64,000 bases of DNA, taken from positions 124,001 through 188,000 of the forward strand of contig CAVVOF010000003.1 of assembly GCA_963749905.1 (NCBI GenBank), written 5' to 3'. The DNA is from UBA10649 sp963749905. Lineage in GTDB: Bacteria; Actinomycetota; Actinomycetes; S36-B12. Below, piece by piece: positions 16,969-25,864 of the stretch. Both the position numbers and the translations under genes were made by a program. Within the stretch, counting starts at the first letter, position 1. Every line of letters starts with the position of its first letter. The notes under the pieces were generated by a model. The model made no database searches. It worked only from the letters and a program-made list of their open reading frames with translations, and was not told the DNA's origin.

Positions 16969-19068
16969 ATGCCGGGTTGGTTGTTCGGTTCGGGCGACAG
17001 GCCCGCACGCCGCCGCAGCGATCTGCCCGTCCCGCCGCCGAGACCGTGGCCGAGGGTGTGGGCGCCTGCCCTGATCCTCAGCGCCGTCGCGCTCGTCGCA
17101 CTTGCGGTCCTGCCGCGCGCGTCCAGCGCTTCAGACTTCATCTTCCTCACGACGGCGCTGATCGCCTTGGTGGTCCTGCTCGGCGGGGCGCTCACCATGA
17201 CCCACCTCAAGTGGATCTGGTGGCCGCTGCTCATCAGCCAGGCGCTAGCCATGGCCGGCGTCGCCATGTCGACCTACCTCGAGCGCACCGACGCGACTGC
17301 TGACTTCCCGAACGCCTCGGACGTGCTCTACCTCGCCGCGTACATTCCGGCCTTCATCGCGCTGGGCGTCATGATCCATCGCATCTACCCGGGCCGGGAC
17401 CGCGAGGCGTGGATCGACGCCTCCATCCTCACCGTCGCCTCCGCCAGTTTCATGACGATCTTCCTGATCGGCCCGCTCCTCGCAGTGGACAGCCTCGACG
17501 GCGCGGCTGCAGCCATCGCCATCGCCTATCCACTGCTGGATCTCGTCCTGCTGAGTGCGCTCGTTTGGCTCCTCATCGGCAGCACCCAGCGCACTGTGAC
17601 GCTCGTTCTCATCGCGACGGGCTTCCTGGTCTCCCTCATCGCGGACATCGTCCGCGACGTCGGCCTGGTCGTCGATGCGACCGCGTCAACGAGCTCCGCC
17701 CTCGGCGTCCTGCGGCTGGCGGCCCTCGTCCTCATCGCAGCAGCGGCCTGGACCCCGACGGCGGAGTCCTTCGCCAGTCGGGGCGCCAATGCAAGCTCGC
17801 CGGAGTCCACTCCTCGCCTGGCGATCATGACGATCGGCGTCCTCGCTGTGCCGGCCCTCGTCGCGGCCCGTCTGTGGGGCACGCGCGACAGCGCCACCCT
17901 GCTGCTCGCCCTCTCGGCGATGATCATCATCATCCTCGCCGTGTGGCGGATCCAGATGCTCGTCAGCACGGTCCAACGACAGAAGCAGGTCACCGAACTG
18001 GTGCTGGACTCCGCGGGCGACGGCATCGTCGGGCTCGACCGCGAGGGCTTCGTGCTGTTCGCCAACCTGTCGGCTCGACGCATGCTCCGCTGCCGGGAGA
18101 GCGACCTGGTCGGCCATCGCTTCCACGACGTCGCGCACCACGAGCGCCCCGACGGCAGCTCCTACCCGTGGCAGGAGTGCCCGATGCACGCCTCGGTTCA
18201 GTCGAGCGAGGTCAGCTACCTCGGCGGACAGCGCTACATCAGGCGTGACGGATCGCGATTCCCCGTCGAGGTGGTGCTGTCGCCGCTCGTCATTGACGGA
18301 GTGGTGACCGGAGCCGTCCAGTCCTTCCGGGACGTGTCCGAGCGTGAAGAGGTCGAGGAGATCAAGAGGCAGTTCGTGTCGGTCGTCAGCCACGAGCTGC
18401 GCACGCCCCTGACATCCATCAAGGGCGGCCTGGAGCTGCTCGAGGCCGGCTTCCTGGGCCCATTGAACGACGACCAGCAGGAACTGGTCCGGATCGCCGT
18501 CGCCAACAGCACCCGGTTGGGCAGCCTCGTCAACGACATTCTCGACCTCGAGCGTCTTGACTCGGGCCGCATGCCCCTCGAGCCCGAGCGTGTGGACGCG
18601 GCCGCCGTCGTGCGAGAGGCGGTCGACGCGATCACCGGCGCGGCCACCGCTGCCGGCGTGCGCCTGGAGTCCGACGTCGCCGACACTGGCATGCTCATCG
18701 AAGTCGATCCCCACCGGCTCATCCAGGTGCTGACCAACCTGATCGGCAATGCGATCAAGTTCAGCGAGAGAGGGTCGGCCGTCAAGGTCGCACTCGAGCG
18801 AGCGGCGGACAATGTGCGGATCAGGGTCATCGATCACGGCCGCGGGATCCCAGTGGACCGCCTCGACCACGTCTTCGAGCGGTTCGGTCAGGTGGAGTCC
18901 GGCGATGCGCGCCGCCAGGGTGGCACCGGACTCGGACTGCCGATCGCGAAGGAGATCGTCGAGCGCAGCGGCGGCACCATCTCTGTCACCAGCGCGCCGG
19001 GCCTCGGCTCCACGTTCACCGTCGAGTTCCCGCCGGCTATTCCCGTCCCAGAGGAGGTCCTCAGATGA
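16969..19068 (+). CDS. Multi-pass membrane PAS sensor histidine kinase
   Basis: 699 residues. About ten membrane segments fill residues 25-335, resembling membrane sensor regions of unknown ligand. A PAS domain follows (about 345-455: LVLDSAGDGIVGLDREGFVLFA...), then HisKA with the phospho-acceptor H475 in SVVSHELRTPLTSIKGGLEL, and HATPase_c with N-box (LTNLIGNAIKFSERG), G1 (VIDHGRGIPVD), F and G2 (GGTGLGLPIAKEIVERSGG). The stop overlaps the receiver gene by four bases. It is an orthodox sensor paired with a stand-alone receiver, so the output may run through another protein. Confidence 0.93.
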   Translation: MPGWLFGSGDRPARRRSDLPVPPPRPWPRVWAPALILSAVALVALAVLPRASSASDFIFLTTALIALVVLLGGALTMTHLKWIWWPLLISQALAMAGVAMSTYLERTDATADFPNASDVLYLAAYIPAFIALGVMIHRIYPGRDREAWIDASILTVASASFMTIFLIGPLLAVDSLDGAAAAIAIAYPLLDLVLLSALVWLLIGSTQRTVTLVLIATGFLVSLIADIVRDVGLVVDATASTSSALGVLRLAALVLIAAAAWTPTAESFASRGANASSPESTPRLAIMTIGVLAVPALVAARLWGTRDSATLLLALSAMIIIILAVWRIQMLVSTVQRQKQVTELVLDSAGDGIVGLDREGFVLFANLSARRMLRCRESDLVGHRFHDVAHHERPDGSSYPWQECPMHASVQSSEVSYLGGQRYIRRDGSRFPVEVVLSPLVIDGVVTGAVQSFRDVSEREEVEEIKRQFVSVVSHELRTPLTSIKGGLELLEAGFLGPLNDDQQELVRIAVANSTRLGSLVNDILDLERLDSGRMPLEPERVDAAAVVREAVDAITGAATAAGVRLESDVADTGMLIEVDPHRLIQVLTNLIGNAIKFSERGSAVKVALERAADNVRIRVIDHGRGIPVDRLDHVFERFGQVESGDARRQGGTGLGLPIAKEIVERSGGTISVTSAPGLGSTFTVEFPPAIPVPEEVLR

Positions 19069-19448
19069 GCCGGAAGATCCTGCTCGTCGACGATGAGGAC
19101 GATGTGCGACGGCTGGCCGAGATCAGCCTCTCGAAGGTGGGCGGGCATGAGGTGCGCACCGCCGCCTCGGGGACCGAATGCCTGCACCTGCTTGAGGAAT
19201 GGATTCCCGACGCGATCGTCCTCGACGTCATGATGCCGGTCATGGACGGACCCGAGACCCTCGCGCGGATCCGTGACGGGGCCGCGACGCACGCCATCCC
19301 CATCGTGTTCATGACCGCGGGCGTCGTCGAGGCCGACATGGAGCGGCTGCGGGTGCTGCCGTCCTCAGGAATCCTGAACAAGCCGTTCGACCCGATGACC
19401 CTGCCCGCCCAACTGGCCGACATCCTCGGCTGGCGCGAATCTGAGTAA
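19065..19448 (+). CDS. Stand-alone response-regulator receiver protein
   Basis: 127 residues, a single CheY-like domain: D9/D10 acidic pair, phospho-acceptor D54 (AIVLDVMMPVMDG), Thr in FMTAG and Lys in LNKPFDP. There is no DNA-binding or enzyme domain. It is translationally coupled to the kinase and presumably passes phosphate onward or acts by protein contact. Confidence 0.93.
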   Translation: MSRKILLVDDEDDVRRLAEISLSKVGGHEVRTAASGTECLHLLEEWIPDAIVLDVMMPVMDGPETLARIRDGAATHAIPIVFMTAGVVEADMERLRVLPSSGILNKPFDPMTLPAQLADILGWRESE

Positions 19449-19473
19449 TGCCGGGCCTGTGTAACTGGACGCG

Positions 19474-19479
19474 TACTGT
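19474..19479 (+). promoter_or_regulatory. -10 box of the glycoside hydrolase gene, leaderless type
   Basis: TACTGT ends six bases before GTG 19486. Confidence 0.45.
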
Positions 19480-19485
19480 GGTCGG

Positions 19486-20814
19486 GTGCGTCGAATCCTG
19501 ATCCCCCTGGCCGCCGTCCTCCTCCTTGGTGCCTGCACCAGCTCCTCAGAGACCCCTCCCCCCTCCCCGTCCGCGTCACCGACGGCGGCAGCCAGCAGCG
19601 CCGCACCCTCGCCCTCCCCCAGCGCCAGCCCCTCCGCTACGCCCACCGCTCCGGCCGGACCCGGGGTCGAGATCCCGGCCACCATCACCGGAATGCATGT
19701 GGCCGGGGTCCAGGACGGCGCCTGGCCCGACGCCAACGTCCCGTTCGGCTCCCTGCGCCTGTGGGACAGCGGCACGTCCTGGTCGCAGGTCGAAACAGTC
19801 AAGGGCACCTACAACTGGGCGCTGCTCGACTCGGCCGTGGCCACCGCCGAGAGCCAGGGAGTCAAGGACATCCTGCTGGTGCTGGGCTCGACACCCACCT
19901 GGAACGCCAAGAAGGTCTCGCCTGGCGACTACCCGGTGCCCGGCGCCGCATCTGCCCCTCGCGACCTCGACGCGTGGGACGAGTTCGTCACGGCCGTCGT
20001 CAAGCGCTACAAGGGCCGCATCACCTCGTACCAGATCTGGAACGAGGCCAGCCTGGCCATGTTCTGGAACGGCAAGCCCGAGCTCATGGCCGACCTGACC
20101 AAGCGCGCCTACGACATCATCAAGGCGCGCGATCCGGAGGCGACCGTCGTGGCCGCCAGCACCACCGTCCGACTCGACGGCGCGTTCGACCGCTTCTTCC
20201 CCGACTACCTCGCCGCCTTGGCCGAGTACGACTGGCCGGTGGACGTCCTCGCGGCCCACATGTACCCGTCGAGTCGGGGATCGACCGACGCTCGAGCGGC
20301 GTTCATCGAGCAGGTCAGCGACGCGATCACGGCGGCCGGCGCGCCCGAGCTGCCGGTCTGGGACACCGAACTGAACTACGGCCTGGCTGGGCCGGGCCCA
20401 TCGAACCCCCTGCAGACCATCGCCGGGCCACGTGCGCGCAACTGGGTCGTGCAGACCACCCTCGACTCACTGGCCCTCGGGATCTCGCGCACCTACTGGT
20501 ACATCTGGACGCCCGAGCCCTATGCCCTCCTGGGCATGCAGCTGACCAACGGCTCCGGGGCCGTGCGCGGCCTCCGGGTGGTCGACCAGTGGCTGGTGGG
20601 CGGCACCACGACCGGGTGCGCGCTGGACGGACTGGTCACGTCATGCCCAGTGGAGAAGAACGGCGTGCCGTCACTGATCGCCTGGTCCGTCGACGGAACC
20701 ACGACCTACGAGCCACCCGCTGGCTTCACCGAGGTCTGCACCGCGGCGAACACCTGCGCGCCCGTGGAGAGCCCGCTGACCATCGGCGAGACGCCCGTCC
20801 GCCTGCTGCCCTGA
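19486..20814 (+). CDS. Lipoprotein glycoside hydrolase, (β/α)8 clan (GH39/GH5-like)
   Basis: 442 residues. A lipoprotein signal peptide ends at the lipobox LLGAC (Cys16), and a Ser/Pro/Ala-rich linker of about 45 residues follows. The catalytic barrel shows ITSYQIWNEASLAMFWNG, where the Glu of N-E is the expected acid/base, and LPVWDTELNYGLAGPG, where Glu is the expected nucleophile, as in clan GH-A. Two Cys pairs occur near the C-terminus (GCALDGLVTSC and EVCTAANTC). It is probably anchored outside the membrane and acts on a polysaccharide; the substrate is not evident. It lies 37 bases after the two-component pair. Confidence 0.85.
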   Translation: MRRILIPLAAVLLLGACTSSSETPPPSPSASPTAAASSAAPSPSPSASPSATPTAPAGPGVEIPATITGMHVAGVQDGAWPDANVPFGSLRLWDSGTSWSQVETVKGTYNWALLDSAVATAESQGVKDILLVLGSTPTWNAKKVSPGDYPVPGAASAPRDLDAWDEFVTAVVKRYKGRITSYQIWNEASLAMFWNGKPELMADLTKRAYDIIKARDPEATVVAASTTVRLDGAFDRFFPDYLAALAEYDWPVDVLAAHMYPSSRGSTDARAAFIEQVSDAITAAGAPELPVWDTELNYGLAGPGPSNPLQTIAGPRARNWVVQTTLDSLALGISRTYWYIWTPEPYALLGMQLTNGSGAVRGLRVVDQWLVGGTTTGCALDGLVTSCPVEKNGVPSLIAWSVDGTTTYEPPAGFTEVCTAANTCAPVESPLTIGETPVRLLP

Positions 20815-20836
20815 GACGGCGGACTGAGGGCCGACG

Positions 20837-20842
20837 TACGCT
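20837..20842 (+). promoter_or_regulatory. -10 box of the SGNH hydrolase gene, leaderless type
   Basis: TACGCT ends six bases before GTG 20849. Confidence 0.45.
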
Positions 20843-20848
20843 GAGTGG

Positions 20849-22376
20849 GTGTCCCGACTCGTCGCACTGACCATCGCCCTCCTCGTCGGCGGGTCCGCGG
20901 CGATAGCGTCCGCGCCCGCCGCCACGGCGGCCGAGGACCGTGCCGCCACGAAAGCCGTGGCGTCCTGGTCGATGGTGCCGCAGTCGAAGGACGCCAACGG
21001 CGACGGCATCATCGACGGCGACGGCGGCGTGCCGCGCGCTCGCGCCACGTCGCTGACACCGTCCTCGACCTTCGTCGGAGCCGGCAACCGCATCGCGCAG
21101 CCACATGAGCGGCTGATCGGCGGCGCGCTGTCCTGGTACCTGTCGCCGAAGGGCTATCCCGGTCCGCCTCGACGCCTGCGCCTCGACGGGCTCGTCTGCT
21201 CGCTGGCGCCTGACATCGGAGAGCGGGGAGCGGACCTCGCTCCCGTGGCGGGCTCTCCCCTCGCGCTGCGAGCAGACCGTCCTGCTGCCCGAGGGCCGCT
21301 ACGCCGCGCGACTGGACGTGCGCGGCGGCGGACGCACCGTCAGCACCACGACCGACATCGAGGTGCGCAACCTCCTGGTCGTCGTGCTCGGGGACTCGTA
21401 CGCCGCCGGAGAGGGGAACCCTCGGAACATCCAGTCGTGGCTGCGGCGCGGCGGCACCCTGACCCCCTACTGGGACGAGGACGGCTGCCACCGCAGTGCG
21501 CGCGGCGCGCCTGCCCTGGCTGCGCTCGCCCTGGAGAAGGCGTCGCCGCGAACATCGGTCACCCTCGTCGACGTGGCCTGCTCCGGCGCAACCGTCGCCA
21601 GCGGGATCCTCGGTGCGCAGTCCCAGGCCGGGCAGTCGGCAAGCCAGATCGAGCAGGCGGCGGCGATCGTCGGCAACCGACCGGTCGACCTCGTGCTGCT
21701 CTCGGTCGGCGGCAATGACGTCGGCTTCACGTCCATCCTGCAGACGTGCGCGCTCAGCGCCGACTGCCCGCTCGCGCCGCCGTCGCCCGGTCCGCTCTCG
21801 GGGTTCCCGACCGTGCAGGACGGGGTTCAGGCCCGCACCGGCGGTCTCGCTTCCGCCTACGCCAGCATCGCGGACTGTCTCGACGGAGGCGACTGCCGGC
21901 TCGCCGACGGTCGGTCGACCGCCGCCCTGCGCCTGCATCCCGACGGGGCCGTGCTGCCGGCGCTGTATCCCGACATCACCCGCGCTCGGGATGGCGCACC
22001 CTGCCGCTACCTGTCCATCGGCGAGGACGACTTCGCGTGGGCGCAGGGCACGATCCTCAGTCCGACCCCTCCCGCCGTGTATCCGTACCCACTTACGAAC
22101 GGCCGGACGGCACAACTTTCGATGGCCACGGGCTCCCTCAATGGCCAGGTCGCGGCCGCCGGACGGCTCGACGCGTGGTCGCCTGTCGCGGGGACCTGGT
22201 CCAGCTGGGCGCAGAGCCCCGAGGGGCACGGCGTGTGCGCCGGGGACTCCGCATGGGTGTTCGGATACACCGGGCTCAGTGGCTTCCCCAGCGCGTCCTT
22301 CCATCCGAATCCGACGGGGCAGCGGGTGATGGGGCGGGAGATCGCAGCGGCGGCATCGGCGGCGGTGCGGCCATGA
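20849..22376 (+). CDS. Secreted SGNH/GDSL-family hydrolase (one frameshift)
   Basis: Signal peptide (LVALTIALLVGGSAAIASAPAA) at a GTG start. The frame is lost near 21200, where one extra C sits after VCS. Restoring it gives WRLTSESGERTSLPWRALPS and a continuous protein of about 508 residues. The catalytic part has block I GDSYAAGEGN (Ser nucleophile), block III GGNDVGF and block V FHPNPTGQRVMG with the catalytic His. Several Cys residues suit an extracellular esterase or lipase. The stop overlaps the next gene by ATGA. Confidence 0.85.
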
Positions 22377-22723
22377 ACATCGGCCCCGAAGCCTCGCCTG
22401 CCGCCCGGCAGATCGAGCACTGGTACCAGGAGATCCTGGAGTCGATGGTGCAGGCGGCCCGCGTCACAGTCGGCACCACGCCAGGTCGGCTGAGCCCAGT
22501 CAACGGTCCGGTCCTCGCCCTCGCTCACGAGCAGACGTGGCGGCACAGCGTCGTCCGGGCCCAGCACGCGACCACGGCTGAGGACTGGGCACTGTTGACG
22601 GTCGACGAGGAGGCCGCCACGTACCAGCACCTGCTGTCGCGGACCGCTGCCATGTTCCGCGTCGACGAGGACGAGATCCTGGCGGCCCAGTCCACGCAGG
22701 GCTATCGACACCATCCCCGCTGA
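22373..22723 (+). CDS. Conserved-looking small hypothetical protein
   Basis: 116 residues with no family recognised. It is mostly helical, with no signal peptide or membrane segment, and is rich in Gln, His and Trp (ALAHEQTWRHSVVRAQHATT). ATG 22373 overlaps the stop of the SGNH gene, so it is translationally coupled to it. A tRNA-Lys gene follows 59 bases later. Confidence 0.7.
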   Translation: MNIGPEASPAARQIEHWYQEILESMVQAARVTVGTTPGRLSPVNGPVLALAHEQTWRHSVVRAQHATTAEDWALLTVDEEAATYQHLLSRTAAMFRVDEDEILAAQSTQGYRHHPR

Positions 22724-22782
22724 CCGCGGAGGCGGGAGCCGGTGCGAGAGTTCCTCGTCGCCGGTGGTAACTTCTTCCCCGC

Positions 22783-22854
<72 letters not shown>

Positions 22855-22866
22855 CAGATGTCGAAT

Positions 22867-23142
22867 TCAGCCCCCGGCCACGGCCGGGATGATCGAGATG
22901 CTGGTGCCCTCGGGAGTGGCCGTGGCCAGATCGTCCAGGAAGCGCACGTCGTCGTCGTTGACGTAGACGTTCACGAACCGGCGCAGCCGACCGTCGTCGT
23001 CGAGCACGCGCGCACCGATTCCGGGGTACTGGGAGTCGAGGTTGCCGAGGGCGTCGCGCAGCGTGTCGCCCGACACCGAGACCTCGCTGGCCCCTTCCGT
23101 GTAGGTGCGCAGGATGGTGGGGATCTTGACGGAGATGCTCAT
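22867..23142 (-). CDS. metO: Sulfur-carrier protein of MoaD/ThiS family, MetO-like
   Basis: 91 residues with the ubiquitin-like carrier fold: ISVKIPTILRTYTEGASEV, the RRFVNVYVNDDDVRFLDDL core and the C-terminal ISIIPAVAGG. The free Gly-Gly end is the site of adenylation and thiocarboxylation. GG is exposed without trimming, unlike some HcyS proteins. It begins four bases inside the end of the upstream PLP-enzyme gene, so the two are co-expressed. In Streptomyces a carrier in this position (MetO) donates sulfur to MetM for homocysteine. It is a close paralogue of CysO at 41184-41457. Confidence 0.85.
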   Translation of the reverse strand: MSISVKIPTILRTYTEGASEVSVSGDTLRDALGNLDSQYPGIGARVLDDDGRLRRFVNVYVNDDDVRFLDDLATATPEGTSISIIPAVAGG

Positions 23143-24392
23143 GAGGTGGCTCCTGTGTAGTGGGTCTCGAAGTCGTCGTACGACGGGGAGATGGTGAAGG
23201 TCGGCTGGGAGGTGGCCGCCACGGCGTCCAAGGTCTTCAGGCCGTCGCCGGTGTTCAGCAGCACGACCTCGGCGGCCGGGTCGACGAGGCCCTCGCGCAG
23301 CAGCTTGCGATACGTCGCCACGACCACGCCGCCGGCGGTCTCCGCGAAGATCCCCTCCGTCGCGGCGAGCAGGCGGATGCCCTCGACGATCTCCGTGTCA
23401 TCGACGTCGGCGATCGCGCCGCCGGTGCGGCGGACCACGTCGAGGGCGTACGGACCGTCAGCGGGGTTGCCGATGGCGAGGGACTTGGCGATGGTGTCGG
23501 GACGCACCGGGCGCACGACGTCGTGGCCGGCGCGGTAGGCCTGAGCCACCGGCGAGCAGCCAGTCGCCTGCGCACCGAACACCTGGTAGGCACGGTCCGC
23601 CACGAGATCCAGGCTGACGAACTCGCGGAAGGCCTTGTCCACCTTCGTGAGCAGCGAGCCGGACGCGACCGGCGACACCACCGCATCCGGCAGGCGCCAG
23701 CCCAGTTGCTCAGCGATCTCGAAGCCCACGGTCTTGCTGCCCTCGGCGTAGTACGGGCGCAGGTTGACGTTCACGAAGCCCCAGTCGCGGTCCGAGGCGA
23801 CCTCCGAGCAGAGCCGGTTCACGTCGTCGTAGTTGCCGTCGACGGCGACCAGCGTGCCGCCGTAGACCGCGGTCGTGACGATCTTGCCGGCCTCGAGGTT
23901 GGACGGCACGAACACGACTGACTTCAGCCCCGCGCGGGCGGCCGCGGCGGCCACCGCGTTCGCGAGGTTGCCCGTGGACGCGCAGGCGATCGTCTCGAAG
24001 CCGAGGCGCCGTGCGTTCTCCAAGGCCACCGCGACGACGCGGTCCTTGAACGAATGGGTCGGGTTGCCGGAGTCGTCCTTGACCCAGACGGCGCGCGCTC
24101 CCAGTGCGGCGGCGAGGTTGTCGGCGCGCACCAGCCGCGTGAAGCCGGGCTGGAGGCCCGGTCGAAGCGTGGCGCCGGGGGCGACCGGAAGGAGGGCCTC
24201 GTAGCGCCACATCGAGACCGGGCCGGCCTCGATCTCGGCGCGAGTGACCTCGGTCGTGCGGTAGGCGACCTCGAGGGGGCCGAAGCACTCCATGCAGGCG
24301 TACTGCGGGCCGAGATCGGTGATGGCACCGCATTCGCGGCACTTCAGTGCATAGGCAGCGCCCAGCGAAGGGGCGTCCAGTTGAACAGTCAT
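23139..24392 (-). CDS. metM: Threonine-synthase-like PLP enzyme, probable homocysteine synthase MetM
   Basis: 417 residues, fold type II PLP enzyme. An N-terminal zinc ribbon has C18/C21 and C33/C36. The PLP lysine is K116 in NPTHSFKDR, and the phosphate-binding loop is CASTGNLANAVAAAA. By sequence alone it would be called threonine synthase. Three facts favour homocysteine formation from O-phosphohomoserine with a protein thiocarboxylate: the overlapping carrier gene, the SAM riboswitch directly upstream, and precedent in Streptomyces MetM/MetO. The ATG at 24392 is eight or so bases after an AGAGAGG ribosome site. True threonine synthase would then lie elsewhere in the genome. Confidence 0.85.
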   Translation of the reverse strand: MTVQLDAPSLGAAYALKCRECGAITDLGPQYACMECFGPLEVAYRTTEVTRAEIEAGPVSMWRYEALLPVAPGATLRPGLQPGFTRLVRADNLAAALGARAVWVKDDSGNPTHSFKDRVVAVALENARRLGFETIACASTGNLANAVAAAAARAGLKSVVFVPSNLEAGKIVTTAVYGGTLVAVDGNYDDVNRLCSEVASDRDWGFVNVNLRPYYAEGSKTVGFEIAEQLGWRLPDAVVSPVASGSLLTKVDKAFREFVSLDLVADRAYQVFGAQATGCSPVAQAYRAGHDVVRPVRPDTIAKSLAIGNPADGPYALDVVRRTGGAIADVDDTEIVEGIRLLAATEGIFAETAGGVVVATYRKLLREGLVDPAAEVVLLNTGDGLKTLDAVAATSQPTFTISPSYDDFETHYTGATS

Positions 24393-24407
24393 GACGAGGC
24401 CTCTCTT

Positions 24408-24529
24408 CTCATCTGCCCTGGTTGTCAGGTCGGAATTGGCACCGAACTCCGGGCGGCCTCGCGAACGAGAACTTCCGAATAGGTTGCCGGGGCTTCAACG
24501 GGCCGTATCCCTCTGCCCCTCTGGATGAG
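24408..24529 (-). promoter_or_regulatory. SAM riboswitch (S-box, SAM-I/SAM-IV clan) controlling metM-metO
   Basis: Read on the minus strand, P1 is CTCATC (24529-24524) paired perfectly with GATGAG (24413-24408). Between them are, in order, the hallmark segments CAGAGGGGCAGAGGGA, GGCCCGTTGAAGCC, CGGCAACC and GGTGCCAATTCC, then a short P4-like hairpin CCTG-ACAAC-CAGG and the joining GCAGATGAG. These match the SAM-binding core. The 3' side of P1 runs straight into the AGAGAGG ribosome site of the ATG at 24392, with no room for a terminator, so control is probably at translation initiation: SAM stabilises P1 and shuts the operon. Confidence 0.93.
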
Positions 24530-24565
24530 GTATTCAGTTGTGGCGCACATGAAAGCACACCGCGG

Positions 24566-24586
24566 CCCCAACGCCAAACGTCGGGG
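24566..24586 (-). terminator. Hairpin immediately after the sulfotransferase stop
   Basis: An eight-pair stem (CCCCGACG with CGTTGGGG, one G-T pair) and five-base loop follow the stop codon at 24590-24588. There is no U-run, but its position suits a transcript end or a 3' protective hairpin that separates this gene from the riboswitch promoter. Confidence 0.5.
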
Positions 24587-24587
24587 G

Positions 24588-25475
24588 CTACGCGGGGATG
24601 GTGACCCCGGCGTCCCGCAGGCGTGCGCATGCCTGCTCGTACGCCTCGTCGACGCGACGGGCGGTCTCCTCGTCGAAGTCGCGGCGCCAGCGGTCTGGGT
24701 GGGCGCCGCCCGGCGTGACGTTCGCGTCGAACCACTCGACCATGGACGCGTCGACGGGCACGCCGACGTGGTCGCAGAGTCGCGCCAGTGTCGCCTCGCG
24801 GTCGCGGGTGACGAGGTCCATCAACTCAATCGTGAGCACCCGACCCGGCCGGCACGCGCTGACCGCCTGGTGGGTGCGGAGCATCCGCTGCTCCCACTGC
24901 TCGAGCGCCACGAACACGTCGTCGGGCCCGAAGCTCTGACTCACGAAGGAGGCCGAGACATCGCGGCCGTCCCGAGTGACGACGACAACCGTCGACTCCG
25001 GGTAGACGGCCTCCAGCCGGTCCGCCTTGCGCGCGTTCGCTGGGGTGGTGTCGACCAGCCGCCGGGCGTCGAGGCGGTCGGCGATCCGGCTCATGATCCG
25101 GTCGGCCAGCTCGCGCGTCGCCTCGCGCGGCTGGTCGGGCATGCGTACGAGGTACTGGTGCGACCAGCGTTCGACGTCCTCGCGGGCCATGGACTGGTGC
25201 AGGCCCACCTCGGGAGCGCGTTCGAACCAGCGGTTCAGCAGCCGGTCGACGGCGAGCTCGGCGGCGGCCGCCGCTTTGGGCGAACCGGGCTTGCGCAAGG
25301 CGACCGCCAGCGCGTCGGCCAGTCCGTCGTTGCCCGCGATGAACCGCACCTCCATCGGGCGGGTCAGGGTGAGGTCCGGGTGATGGTCAAGCAGGTGGCC
25401 GACGATGGTCGAGCCGCTGCGGCCAGTGCCGCCGACGAAGACCGTCCGGTCGAGGTCCGCAGCGCCCTCGGTCAC
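24588..25475 (-). CDS. Sulfotransferase-family protein
   Basis: 295 residues. The N-terminal TVFVGGTGRSGSTIVGHLL is the 5'-phosphosulfate loop that binds PAPS. VVVVTRDGRDVSASFVSQ supplies the 3'-phosphate-binding Arg/Ser region. The C-terminal part is helical and acidic. It probably transfers sulfate to a sugar or small metabolite; the acceptor cannot be read from sequence. GTG 25475 overlaps the GroES-like gene by four bases. Whether its PAPS use is tied to the sulfur genes downstream is unknown. Confidence 0.82.
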   Translation of the reverse strand: MTEGAADLDRTVFVGGTGRSGSTIVGHLLDHHPDLTLTRPMEVRFIAGNDGLADALAVALRKPGSPKAAAAAELAVDRLLNRWFERAPEVGLHQSMAREDVERWSHQYLVRMPDQPREATRELADRIMSRIADRLDARRLVDTTPANARKADRLEAVYPESTVVVVTRDGRDVSASFVSQSFGPDDVFVALEQWEQRMLRTHQAVSACRPGRVLTIELMDLVTRDREATLARLCDHVGVPVDASMVEWFDANVTPGGAHPDRWRRDFDEETARRVDEAYEQACARLRDAGVTIPA

Positions 25476-25855
25476 AGGTAGAGCCCCGTCCCGTCGTTGC
25501 TGTGCCGGGCGGCGGCAACTGCGTGCACGTCGCGCTCGCGCAGGAGCACGTACTCGTGGCCCTGCAGCTCCACCTGGCCGCGGTCCTCCGGCTCGAACAG
25601 GACCCGGTCACCGAGTTCGACATTGCGCACATTCGGTCCGATCGCGACGACCTTGCCCCACACCAGCCGGCGGCCCATCTGCGCGGTCACCGGGATGACG
25701 ATTCCCCCCATGGACTTGCGCTCACGACCGCCGTTGTCCTCGCGCACCAGCACCCGATCGTGCAGGAGCTTGATGGGGACGCTGCCGTCCGCCTGTGGCG
25801 TGGTGTCGGGGTCCGCGTCCGCGTCGGCGGAGGCGCCCGAGATCTGCGTGCTCAC
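25472..25855 (-). CDS. GroES-like (chaperonin-10 fold) protein
   Basis: 127 residues. After an acidic, probably disordered N-terminal extension of about 25 residues (SGASADADADPDTTPQADG), the Cpn10 fold starts at IKLLHDRVLVRED and includes GGIVIPVTAQ, WGKVVAIGPNVRNVELGDRVLF and QGHEYVLLRERDVHAVAA. No groEL lies nearby, and the extension is not usual for GroES. This is more likely one of the GroES-like paralogues common in actinobacteria than the main co-chaperonin. It starts at GTG 25855 and is coupled to the sulfotransferase. Confidence 0.78.
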   Translation of the reverse strand: MSTQISGASADADADPDTTPQADGSVPIKLLHDRVLVREDNGGRERKSMGGIVIPVTAQMGRRLVWGKVVAIGPNVRNVELGDRVLFEPEDRGQVELQGHEYVLLRERDVHAVAAARHSNDGTGLYL

Positions 25856-25864
25856 GGAGCGGCG

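Noticed and set aside
25472..25855. Main groES gene of a groESL operon
   Set aside because: No groEL adjoins it, there is an unusual acidic N-terminal extension, and no CIRCE element was seen upstream. It is treated as a paralogue.
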